From contig JALRHN010000125.1 of NCBI GenBank assembly GCA_023259575.1, forward strand, positions 1 through 6,116: a stretch of DNA of 6,116 nucleotides, given 5' to 3'. Below, piece after piece: positions 1-5,871 of the stretch. The DNA comes from Candidatus Kapaibacterium sp. (GTDB lineage Bacteria; Bacteroidota; Ignavibacteria; Kapaibacteriales; UBA961). The notes beneath the pieces were generated by a model. It was not told the origin of the DNA and ran no database searches. It saw nothing but the letters and a program-made list of their open reading frames with translations. Numbering within the stretch: the stretch's first letter is position 1; each line of letters opens with the position of its first letter. The translations under genes were made by a program, and so were the position numbers.

Positions 1-12
1 CATCATCTATTA

Positions 13-230
13 TTAAGCTCAATGTGGTAAAAAATCACAAAAAACTCATAATCTATCTTGAGTATTCCTGAAATCAACTAAAATCCTATCGCTTTAATCA
101 TCAATAAACGAAATCATTTACATAATCAGCAATATTCTAAATCAAATCTTAAGATATAATTTATGGCATAATATTAATATTTAAGCCATAACTATGAATG
201 TGGAAAAATTAATCACAAAAAACTATCTAT
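13..230. repeat. Degenerate direct repeat, two copies (13-56 and 181-230)
   Basis: Four short blocks occur in the same order in both copies: TTAAGC (13-18 and 181-186), AATGTGG (21-27 and 197-203), AATCACAAAAAACT (33-46 and 211-224) and ATCTAT (51-56 and 225-230). The gaps between blocks differ. The 14-nt block is exact. It may be a decayed duplication or a repeated protein-binding site; its role is unknown. A caution is that the same 14-mer also occurs at 5590-5603 inside a coding region, so in DNA this A-rich the block alone is weak evidence. The ordered set of four blocks is what makes it worth recording. Confidence 0.35.
161..191. repeat. AT-rich inverted repeat (possible operator or hairpin)
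   Basis: TTATGGC at 161-167 is exactly complementary to GCCATAA at 185-191. The 17-nt spacer contains a 12-nt perfect palindrome, AATATTAATATT (170-181), whose centre is half a base off that of the outer arms, so the whole 31 nt folds into one hairpin with a small bulge. No T-tract follows on either strand, so it is not an intrinsic terminator. A dimeric regulator site is possible but not shown. Chance pairing is a real alternative in sequence this AT-rich. Confidence 0.35.
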
Positions 231-254
231 AATTTAAATTAAAATTTGGCGAAT

Positions 255-291
255 TGGGGAATTCTGGGGATATTTGTGGGAGAAAGTGGGG
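255..291 (+). promoter_or_regulatory. MraZ-binding box array upstream of mraZ
   Basis: Four TGGG cores start at 255, 265, 277 and 287 in the contexts TTGGGGA, CTGGGGA, TGTGGGA and AGTGGGG. A weaker TTGGC lies at 246-250. Core spacing is 10, 12 and 10 nt, so all lie on roughly one face of the helix. MraZ of enterobacteria is known to bind tandem TGGGN repeats separated by about 5 nt just upstream of its own gene and to repress the dcw operon. The array lies on the same strand as mraZ and is the only G-rich stretch in an otherwise AT-rich intergenic region. I therefore infer that it is the autoregulatory operator of mraZ-rsmH. The distance to the mraZ start (195 nt from 291) is long, because of the leader at 301-439. 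Confidence 0.75.
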
Positions 292-300
292 AATGTGAAC

Positions 301-439
301 CAGGAATAGATAATTATAAAGTTAAGTGGAGGGAAGCCACTTTACTTTAGAGCAAATACCGATCAAGTATGGCATGCAGCGGCTAGAGGAAGTATAGGTA
401 GATGCAAATGAAATTTAGTTTTAAAGAAATCTATTCCTG
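301..439 (+). other. Inverted-repeat-bounded leader element (candidate structured RNA or small insertion)
   Basis: CAGGAATAGAT (301-311) and ATCTATTCCTG (429-439) are exact reverse complements and would close a 139-nt structure. Inside, 318-329 pairs with 337-348 in a 12-bp stem with one T-T mismatch (323/343) and the 7-nt loop AGGGAAG. The rest (349-428) shows only weak pairings such as TACC (357-360) with GGTA (397-400). The element lies between the MraZ boxes and mraZ. It could be a cis-acting 5'-UTR structure, an independent small RNA, or a MITE-like insertion with 11-bp ends; only a 2-nt AC flanks both ends, which is weak as a target duplication. It matches no riboswitch or housekeeping RNA consensus that I recognise. 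Neither helix ends in a U-tract, so it is not a terminator. Confidence 0.4.
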
Positions 440-486
440 ACAGCATTCCCTACCTTCATTATTTTGTTTATATCATTGCTGCAACG

Positions 487-939
487 ATGGCTTTTTACAA
501 AGGACAAGAAACCTATTCCGTAGATTCTAAAGGAAGGGTTAATATACCAGTGAAGATGCGTAGAGCATTATCACCAGAGGCTCAAGATACTTTTATCTTG
601 ACTCGTGGTTCTGACCGTTGTATAGCAGCATATCCATTGGATGAATGGCGTAAATATGAACAAGAATATTCCAAGTTAAATCAATATGATGAGCAAAGTA
701 GATTCTTTTTAAGAACAATTTTAGCTTGGAGTGAAGAAGTAGAATTAGATGGTCAGCAAAGAATTACCCTGCCAAAGAAATACCTTGAATTTGCCGGAAT
801 AGAGAATAGAGTAGTAATAGTTGGGATGATGGATCATCTTGAATTATGGAAGCCTGAGGAATTTGAATCATATCTTCACAAATTTGAAGAAAGTTATGAA
901 AAAGTAGCAGCTCAGGTGATGAATAAACCGCATGTCTAA
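487..939 (+). CDS. mraZ: Transcriptional regulator MraZ
   Basis: MraZ is a small DNA-binding protein that forms ring oligomers and controls the dcw cluster, in enterobacteria as a repressor binding TGGG repeats. The 150-residue product has the usual two SpoVT-AbrB-type half-domains, about residues 5-52 and 77-124. Each carries the family DxxxR signature: DSKGR at 13-17 followed by VNIP, and DGQQR at 88-92 followed by ITLP. Length is typical of the family (about 140-155). The start fits the family N-terminus, in which the first DxxxR comes some 10-15 residues in. No Shine-Dalgarno sequence precedes it, as is usual in Bacteroidota. It is the first gene of the unit, its stop overlaps the rsmH start by 8 nt, and a TGGG box array lies upstream. 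Autoregulation is inferred from those boxes. Identification is near certain. Confidence 0.96.
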   Translation: MAFYKGQETYSVDSKGRVNIPVKMRRALSPEAQDTFILTRGSDRCIAAYPLDEWRKYEQEYSKLNQYDEQSRFFLRTILAWSEEVELDGQQRITLPKKYLEFAGIENRVVIVGMMDHLELWKPEEFESYLHKFEESYEKVAAQVMNKPHV

Positions 940-1903
940 AAAAAAGAAATCAAACAGCAGAAAACCAAGTGTAGCTATAAAAAGTGAACTTAGAGATTAT
1001 GATTATCATCTACCAGTTTTACTAAAGGAATGTGTAGATGCATTAATGAACTGTGGTGAAGATGGTTTGTATATAGATGGCACTTTAGGTGGTGGTGGGC
1101 ATACGGCAGAAATTCTTTCAAGATTATCATCAAAAGGAAGAGTATATTCATTTGATGCAGATCCAGATGCAATTGCACATTGCAATGATAAATTTTCTGA
1201 AGAATTATCAAAAGGACAAGATTCACGATTAATTCTTGTGAATAAAAACTTTGTAGAAGCATCTACCTTAACATATCCAGAGCAAGGAGTTTCTGGAATT
1301 TTATTGGATTTGGGTGTTTCTTCAAGACAATTAGATATTGGACAAAGAGGAATCAGTTATAGATTTAATACTAAGCTTGATATGCGTTTTGGCACAGAGG
1401 GAATATCAGCAGAAGAATTATTAAATAAAAGTGAGGAGGGTACACTCCACCATATTCTGCGAAGTTTCGGGGAAGAACCTTTCGCAAGAATTATCGCACG
1501 ACGGCTTATTGAGCGCCGTCGTGCGGCTCCTCTAAAATCAACAGCAGATTTACGCTATATAATTGAAGAATGTGTTCCACCTCATATGGCTAGTAAAAGC
1601 TTAGCAAGAGTATTTCAAGCTATAAGAATTGCTGTTAATAATGAATTAGAGGTTTTAGAATATACTATTAAGAGTATAATACCATTATTAAATAAAGGTG
1701 GAAGAATTGTTGTACTGTCTTATCATTCACTTGAAGATAGAGTAGTAAAGCAAGTATTTAAAGATAGTGGCAAAAAATCTGATGAAAATCCAGATCCTCA
1801 ATTGCGTATACTTACCCCTAAACCACTTGAGCCATCAGAACAAGAAATAGGATGGAATCCACGTTCAAGAAGTGCAAAGTTAAGAATAGCCGAAAAAATG
1901 TAG
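932..1903 (+). CDS. rsmH: 16S rRNA (cytosine1402-N4)-methyltransferase RsmH (MraW)
   Basis: RsmH transfers a methyl group from S-adenosylmethionine to N4 of C1402 in the decoding centre of 16S rRNA. The 323-residue product shows the family motifs in order: HLPVLL (26-31), the SAM-binding loop TLGGGGH (51-57), FDAD (74-77), LLDLGVSS (124-131), QRGISYRF (138-145), LDMRFG (149-154), FGEEPFARIIA (179-189), RVFQAIRIAVNNEL (226-239), YHSLEDR (264-270) and NPRSRSAKLR (309-318). A Lys/Ser-rich tail of about 20 residues precedes the conserved part, which is slightly long for the family. The ATG at 932 overlaps the last 8 nt of mraZ, and this coupling supports the start. Codons 189-198 lie in a GC-rich perfect hairpin unlike the rest of the gene, yet the protein there fits the family. 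No ftsL or ftsI follows, which is unusual. Confidence 0.97.
   Translation: MSKKKKSNSRKPSVAIKSELRDYDYHLPVLLKECVDALMNCGEDGLYIDGTLGGGGHTAEILSRLSSKGRVYSFDADPDAIAHCNDKFSEELSKGQDSRLILVNKNFVEASTLTYPEQGVSGILLDLGVSSRQLDIGQRGISYRFNTKLDMRFGTEGISAEELLNKSEEGTLHHILRSFGEEPFARIIARRLIERRRAAPLKSTADLRYIIEECVPPHMASKSLARVFQAIRIAVNNELEVLEYTIKSIIPLLNKGGRIVVLSYHSLEDRVVKQVFKDSGKKSDENPDPQLRILTPKPLEPSEQEIGWNPRSRSAKLRIAEKM
1495..1525. repeat. GC-rich perfect inverted repeat inside rsmH
   Basis: CGCACGACGGC (1495-1505) is exactly complementary to GCCGTCGTGCG (1515-1525), with the 9-nt loop TTATTGAGC. The stem is 9 G-C pairs out of 11 in a gene that is otherwise strongly AT-rich. It encodes the conserved helix ARRLIERRRA (residues 189-198), with arginine codons CGA, CGG, CGC, CGT and CGT, whereas most arginines in rsmH use AGA. 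No T-tract follows, so it is not an intrinsic terminator. A role in mRNA folding, processing or translation pausing is possible but unproven. Confidence 0.7.
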
Positions 1904-1996
1904 TCCTAGCACTTAATCTGCCTATAACTACTATTGAATTTGGTATATTTACAAAATAATACCACGACATCAATTTATTTACTGAAGAAGAATAAT

Positions 1997-4204
1997 ATGA
2001 AATCTCTTTCTACGCTGTCTATAATGATAATACTATCATTATTAGTGAACATACGCAATATGTTTTCCTATGAAGAAAAAACATTAAAAGAAATTACTAC
2101 AGTTTCTACAGATTCATTGAATGCAAAGTCATTGCTTTCTGCATATTATGGAGACACATTGATAGTTAAAGGAGTAGTTGGAGTTTCAGTATTAGTGAAT
2201 GCATCTAAAGGAGATAGACGTCCAATTATGTTAACAGGGGCAAGTTGGACAACATATCTTCAAACAGAAACCACAGTATCGGAAAGTCAAAAAGCTGGAA
2301 TACTAATATTTCAAAGAGATACTTTAATCAAGACTACTGGTTTTGATAAATTACAAACTGGAGATTTGATTGAAGCTACAGTTATTGTAGGCAGTTTGCC
2401 CTATAAATTTGATGCTGCAAATCAAGCTAAAATCACTGCTCCTGCATTAGAATTATTATCTATAGTTCCTGTTAAAGTATTAGCTTCAAAACAGACATTA
2501 AACCCAGCGATTAAAACCAATATTTCTAGTTTTTATAAAGGAAATAAAGTTCAAAATCCATTATTAGAAACTGGTTCTGGTTTTATTGGACAAAAAGTGA
2601 GCTTTGATTCTTTAACGGTTACAGCTACTTCACCTCAGATCATCGTTAGAGATAATCAAGGTAATAGTATTGTAATGAATGAACAAAGTGGATATTATAC
2701 AACTAAAAGTCACTTTATTGAGGAATCTGAATTTAGACCTTTAACTGTTGGACAAAAAATCTATAAGATGGAAGGGTATATTAGTTCATTGTTTGTTGCT
2801 GGAAGTGGTGGTGGTGGATTTGGAAATGGTAGTGCATTATTTACATATACAATTTCTCCAGCATTACCAGGTGATCTAAATTCTGGGCCAAAACCATCTC
2901 AATTATCTGTTGTTAGAGTGCAACCAGCCAAGCTGTTTCCAAGCTCTTCAGATATAGTTTCTGTTATCTTTGAGATATTACCTGGTGCTAATTTTGTTCC
3001 AATTGGAAATATATTTTTAGAGTATTCGATTGATAATGGTAAAACATATACCAAAGTACCTGCAGAAGAAGATATTACTGGAAATTATTTAGGAAAAATC
3101 CCTGCTCAAAGTGCTGGAACAATTGTCTATTATATGTTAACAGCAACTGATGAAGTTGGAGAAACATATAAAGGTCCAGTTAATGGAGTTTATTATTATA
3201 AAGTAGTAAATCAATATCCTTCAATTGCTGATATACGACGTCCTGATACGATAGATGCCACACGAATTATAAGTGGATCAAGTGTTACGATAGAAGCAAC
3301 GGTTATGAGTGATACCAATGATATTTTTGGTGATGGTTTCCAAAATCCTTCAAGAATAATATTACAAGATGGTACAGCACCATGGAGTGGTGCAGCTATA
3401 TTTAGATTTGGAAATGATTCTCCAGCCTGGAAATTAAAACGCGGTGAAAAGGTAAGATTAACAGCAAAATTGCAAGAATTTGGTGGAAGTTTAAATTTTC
3501 AATCAGTTGATACAGTTATATCATTAGGACAAAGTGAATTATATGCACCAGTTGCATTGTCAACAGCTGAATTTGGAGCAAATCCCGGTGGCACAGAGAA
3601 TTCTGATCAGTGGAGAAATATGTTGGTGGAATTTAATAATGTTGAAATTGGTAAAATAGAGCCATCTTCTCCACAGTTGACAGGTGAATTTTTAATAGTA
3701 GATGAAGCTTTAAAAGCTACTCCAGAGGCATCAATAAGATTGGAAACAGATGAAAGTAAGCTAACATATACTACTAGAGATAGCATTGTTTCGATTTCAA
3801 AACGAGTAAAACCTACAATTGGAGAAAAAATAAGCTTCGTTAGAGGAATTATAAATGCAGATTTTAGAACAAGAAGATATAAACTGATTCCTAGAAATGA
3901 TCGCGATTTTAGTATCGTAACTGATATTAAAACTGGCGATGCTGATATTCCTCAGTTATTCGTTTATCCAAATCCTGTGAAAGACAAAGCATGTATAGAT
4001 ATTAATATAGAAAAAGAATCTTTGGTATATGTAGATATTATTTCATCAATAACAGGAAATAAACTTATTTCTACAAAAGAATATCTTCCTGCTGGTTTAT
4101 TTACACTGCAGATTAATACATCAGAGCTTACTAGCGGTTCTTATATTATTTCATTAATATCTGGTACTAATACACAAACACTTCCTTTGGTGATAAACAG
4201 ATAA
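1997..4204 (+). CDS. Secreted multidomain protein with type IX secretion C-terminal sorting domain
   Basis: The ATG at 1997 gives 735 residues and puts a signal peptide at the N-terminus: MKS, then a hydrophobic core at about 8-18 and a probable cleavage near 24. A TTG start at 1934 would add 21 polar residues ahead of it and is rejected. Beta-rich segments follow: about 45-155 and 190-290 (each with a pattern like GDTLIVKGVV or GQKIYKMEGYI, suggestive of OB-type folds), then an Ig/FN3-like segment at about 305-402 with DNGKTYTKVP and a strand pattern ending GTIVYYMLTATDEVG. Another OB-like pair spans about 425-640. A glycine linker (GSGGGGFGNG) lies at 269-278. Residues 655-735 are a Por/T9SS sorting domain: YPNP at 657-660, then NKLIS, LPAG and LTSGSYIISL. 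The protein is thus exported through the Sec system and then by T9SS to the surface or medium. No catalytic motif was seen, so its activity is unknown. Confidence 0.88.
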   Translation: MKSLSTLSIMIILSLLVNIRNMFSYEEKTLKEITTVSTDSLNAKSLLSAYYGDTLIVKGVVGVSVLVNASKGDRRPIMLTGASWTTYLQTETTVSESQKAGILIFQRDTLIKTTGFDKLQTGDLIEATVIVGSLPYKFDAANQAKITAPALELLSIVPVKVLASKQTLNPAIKTNISSFYKGNKVQNPLLETGSGFIGQKVSFDSLTVTATSPQIIVRDNQGNSIVMNEQSGYYTTKSHFIEESEFRPLTVGQKIYKMEGYISSLFVAGSGGGGFGNGSALFTYTISPALPGDLNSGPKPSQLSVVRVQPAKLFPSSSDIVSVIFEILPGANFVPIGNIFLEYSIDNGKTYTKVPAEEDITGNYLGKIPAQSAGTIVYYMLTATDEVGETYKGPVNGVYYYKVVNQYPSIADIRRPDTIDATRIISGSSVTIEATVMSDTNDIFGDGFQNPSRIILQDGTAPWSGAAIFRFGNDSPAWKLKRGEKVRLTAKLQEFGGSLNFQSVDTVISLGQSELYAPVALSTAEFGANPGGTENSDQWRNMLVEFNNVEIGKIEPSSPQLTGEFLIVDEALKATPEASIRLETDESKLTYTTRDSIVSISKRVKPTIGEKISFVRGIINADFRTRRYKLIPRNDRDFSIVTDIKTGDADIPQLFVYPNPVKDKACIDINIEKESLVYVDIISSITGNKLISTKEYLPAGLFTLQINTSELTSGSYIISLISGTNTQTLPLVINR

Positions 4205-4216
4205 AAAAATTAAAAT

Positions 4217-4253
4217 AGCCCTTCATATTAATGAAGGGTTTTGTTTTTCTTTT
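4217..4253 (+). terminator. Rho-independent terminator after the T9SS protein gene
   Basis: CCCTTCAT (4219-4226) pairs perfectly with ATGAAGGG (4231-4238) around the 4-nt loop ATTA. The stem can be extended by a G-T and an A-T pair (4217-4218 / 4239-4240). A T-rich tract, TTTTGTTTTTCTTTT, runs from 4239 to 4253. It lies 12 nt after the stop codon and should end the mraZ-rsmH-secreted-protein transcript before rpe. The ATG at 4231 lies in its 3' arm, which argues against that ATG as the rpe start. Confidence 0.9.
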
Positions 4254-4290
4254 ATATCATTTTGTACATTTATTACATGCGGAATATATT

Positions 4291-4968
4291 ATGTTCACTC
4301 CAAAACATCCTATAATCATAGCACCTTCATTGCTTTCAGCAGATTTTGCTTATCTACAAAAAGAAGTGCACAATTGCGAACAATCAGGTGCAGATATACT
4401 TCATATTGATATAATGGATGGACATTTTGTTCCAAATATTACATTCGGTCCAATGATAGTATCTGCAATTCGCCCTCATACATCATTGGTATTGGATTGT
4501 CATTTAATGATTGAAAATCCAGATAAGTATATTCCAGAATTTGCAAAAGCTGGTGCAGATTGGATTTCTGTTCATGTAGAGGCAAGCAAACACCTGCATA
4601 GGACAGTTCATTTAATAAAAGAGCATGGTAAAAAGGCAGGTATAGTATTAAATCCAGCAACTCCAATTGAATATGCATATGAAGCAGCTCATTTTGCAGA
4701 CTTTATCTTGCTTATGTCTGTAAATCCAGGTTTTGGAGGTCAGAAATTTATAGGAAATGTATTATCCAAAGCAAAAAACTTATTTACTTATCTTCAAAAA
4801 AATAATCTTTCCCATGTACAATTGGAAATTGATGGAGGAGTAAAGTTGGATAATGTGCAAGAAATAGTCAATTCTGGTATAAATATACTTGTAAGTGGTT
4901 CAGGTTTATTCTCTGGGGATTTATCTAAAAATATATCTGAGATGAAGCAGAAAATTGCTACAAAGTAG
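4291..4968 (+). CDS. rpe: Ribulose-phosphate 3-epimerase
   Basis: Rpe interconverts D-ribulose 5-phosphate and D-xylulose 5-phosphate in the pentose phosphate pathway; it is a cytosolic metal-dependent TIM barrel. The 225-residue product has IAPSLLSADF (10-19), HIDIMDGHFVPN (38-49), DCHLMIENP (69-77), VHVEA (94-98), GIVLNPATP (117-125), LMSVNPGFGGQKF (141-153), EIDGGV (179-184) and VSGSGLF (201-207). By family precedent H38, D40, H71 and D181 bind the metal, and D40 and D181 are the acid/base pair; all are present. VSGSGLF replaces the more common AGSAIF, a mild variation. I chose the ATG at 4291 because it gives the family length and N-terminus. The upstream in-frame ATG at 4231 lies in a terminator stem and would add 20 residues not usual for Rpe. 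Only a weak GGA precedes the start. It is probably monocistronic; no promoter is assigned. Confidence 0.96.
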   Translation: MFTPKHPIIIAPSLLSADFAYLQKEVHNCEQSGADILHIDIMDGHFVPNITFGPMIVSAIRPHTSLVLDCHLMIENPDKYIPEFAKAGADWISVHVEASKHLHRTVHLIKEHGKKAGIVLNPATPIEYAYEAAHFADFILLMSVNPGFGGQKFIGNVLSKAKNLFTYLQKNNLSHVQLEIDGGVKLDNVQEIVNSGINILVSGSGLFSGDLSKNISEMKQKIATK

Positions 4969-5869
4969 ATTTTTTATAGCCTTTTAAAATTCTACTTCCT
5001 ACAGCATGCCCTACAAAAAAAGTGGCAAAAGATATAGGAAGAATCGAACATAATAGTTCTGATAATTTTCCCAAAAAGGGATGTAATCCACATTGAAATA
5101 ATCGTGCTTTTAACGAAGATTTTGTCAATAAATGTGCTTTATATATAGAAGTGAATTCAGGGTGTTTTTTAAGTATATAAGCAAAATTATGTTGTCCGAA
5201 ACTTTCCATTTGATCTAAGGCAAAAGGAATTGTCTTAGTCATTATAGAGTCTGAAATAGCAGATGCATTATAAATTGGCTTGCATGAAAATTTTTTGTGT
5301 AAACGATAAGCAAATTCAGTGTCTCCACCTCCATAACTTTTCATTGTGGCATCTTGTCCACCTAATGAAGTAAAAAATCTAGTAGGTAAACCAAGATTAC
5401 CTGTTGTTATATAAGTAAAGGGAATCTCCTGTCCATTCTTATATTTTCTTTTCCCTCTTGTATGTAGATATGCTGCCCACAGATTTGTGTTTGCATTTTG
5501 ATATATAATATCACCAATAGAGACGGTATTATTCTGTTTTAGAATAGAGTGATGTTGCTGCAGAAAATCTTTTCGGGGGACACAATCCGAATCACAAAAA
5601 ACTAAAAATTCTGATTCCACATAAGGTAAGCTTAAATTTCTGGTTGCATTTCTTCCATGATTTTGATAATCTGCATGTTGAAGAATTCTTATAGAATACG
5701 GTGCTTTGTTTGAATAGTCTTGTAAAAAAGAAAGTGTTTCATCAGTAGAACCATCAATACAAACAAAAACTCGAAAATTCTTTATGGTTTGATGTTCAAA
5801 AGCTAAAAGACAGTTCTTTAACTCTTCGTAATTATTATATGTTGGGATGATAATATCGAATAAAAACAT
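4958..5869 (-). CDS. Family 2 (GT-A) glycosyltransferase
   Basis: The 303-residue protein has a GT-A nucleotide-sugar-binding fold: DIIIPTYNN (5-13) at the start, IDGSTDET (38-45), HGRNATRN (71-78) and the metal-binding DSD triplet at 93-95 within FCDSDC. The acceptor-side region has TTGNLGLPTRFF (155-166) and GGGDTEFAYRL (180-190), which corresponds to the ED-type catalytic segment of GT2 enzymes. A hydrophobic stretch at about 270-290 near the C-terminus suggests membrane attachment, followed by a basic tail. It should transfer a sugar from an activated donor to a glycan or lipid-linked acceptor; donor and acceptor cannot be told from sequence. The start lies 2 nt after the stop of the upstream membrane protein gene, so the two are probably translationally coupled in one operon. 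Its 3' end overlaps rpe by 11 nt, tail to tail, with no space for a separate terminator. Confidence 0.9.
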   Translation of the reverse strand: MFLFDIIIPTYNNYEELKNCLLAFEHQTIKNFRVFVCIDGSTDETLSFLQDYSNKAPYSIRILQHADYQNHGRNATRNLSLPYVESEFLVFCDSDCVPRKDFLQQHHSILKQNNTVSIGDIIYQNANTNLWAAYLHTRGKRKYKNGQEIPFTYITTGNLGLPTRFFTSLGGQDATMKSYGGGDTEFAYRLHKKFSCKPIYNASAISDSIMTKTIPFALDQMESFGQHNFAYILKKHPEFTSIYKAHLLTKSSLKARLFQCGLHPFLGKLSELLCSILPISFATFFVGHAVGSRILKGYKKSTL

Positions 5870-5871
5870 AG

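Larger units (their letters stand above)
1..486. other. AT-rich intergenic region and mraZ leader, no credible gene
   Basis: I find no open reading frame of convincing length on either strand here. Positions 1-245 are very AT-rich and carry a degenerate direct repeat and an AT-rich hairpin, listed separately. A sigma70-like -10 hexamer TATAAT lies at 228-233, but no TTGACA-like -35 sits at the right distance and no clean Bacteroidota -33/-7 pair (TTTG ... TAnnTTTG) was found, so the mraZ promoter is not assigned. From 255 the base composition changes abruptly to G-rich TGGG boxes, followed by the inverted-repeat-bounded leader. Two tiny plus-strand frames exist in the leader: 369-386 (5 codons plus stop) and 402-440 (MQMKFSFKEIYS, 12 codons plus stop). 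Neither can be supported as a gene. Confidence 0.7.

Noticed and set aside
349..439. Possible RNase P, 6S, SRP RNA or riboswitch, suggested by GAGGAAGT and GGGAAGCC strings
   Set aside because: Only isolated short strings match. The element is too short for RNase P RNA, lacks the SRP GGAAG/GGAGCA tetraloop motif, and the conserved cores of cobalamin, TPP and c-di-GMP riboswitches are absent.
402..440. Leader peptide MQMKFSFKEIYS before mraZ
   Set aside because: A 12-codon frame arises easily by chance. The AGAGGA at 385-390 is poorly spaced and Shine-Dalgarno use is not expected here. No regulatory codon run is present.
990..1262. Minus-strand frame of about 90 codons inside rsmH
   Set aside because: It lies wholly antisense to a conserved gene. 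Its Leu/Ile/His-rich product is what antisense of AT-rich coding DNA yields, and no family is recognisable.
1941..1964. Hairpin TGGTAT/ATACCA between rsmH and the secreted protein gene
   Set aside because: It has only 6 bp with a 12-nt loop, is AT-rich and has no T-tract, so it cannot be supported as a terminator or operator.
1934..1996. TTG start adding 21 residues to the secreted protein
   Set aside because: It would put a polar, Asn/Thr-rich stretch in front of a clear signal peptide. The ATG at 1997 begins exactly at MKS plus a hydrophobic core.
4231..4290. ATG start adding 20 residues to Rpe
   Set aside because: The ATG is in the 3' arm of the intrinsic terminator and the extension is not typical of the family. 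The ATG at 4291 gives a normal Rpe.
4439..4678. Minus-strand frame of about 79 codons inside rpe
   Set aside because: It is antisense to conserved Rpe motifs and has no recognisable features.
5590..5603. Third copy of AATCACAAAAAACT
   Set aside because: It lies in the conserved VFCDSD coding segment of the glycosyltransferase without the neighbouring blocks of the direct repeat, so it is coincidental.
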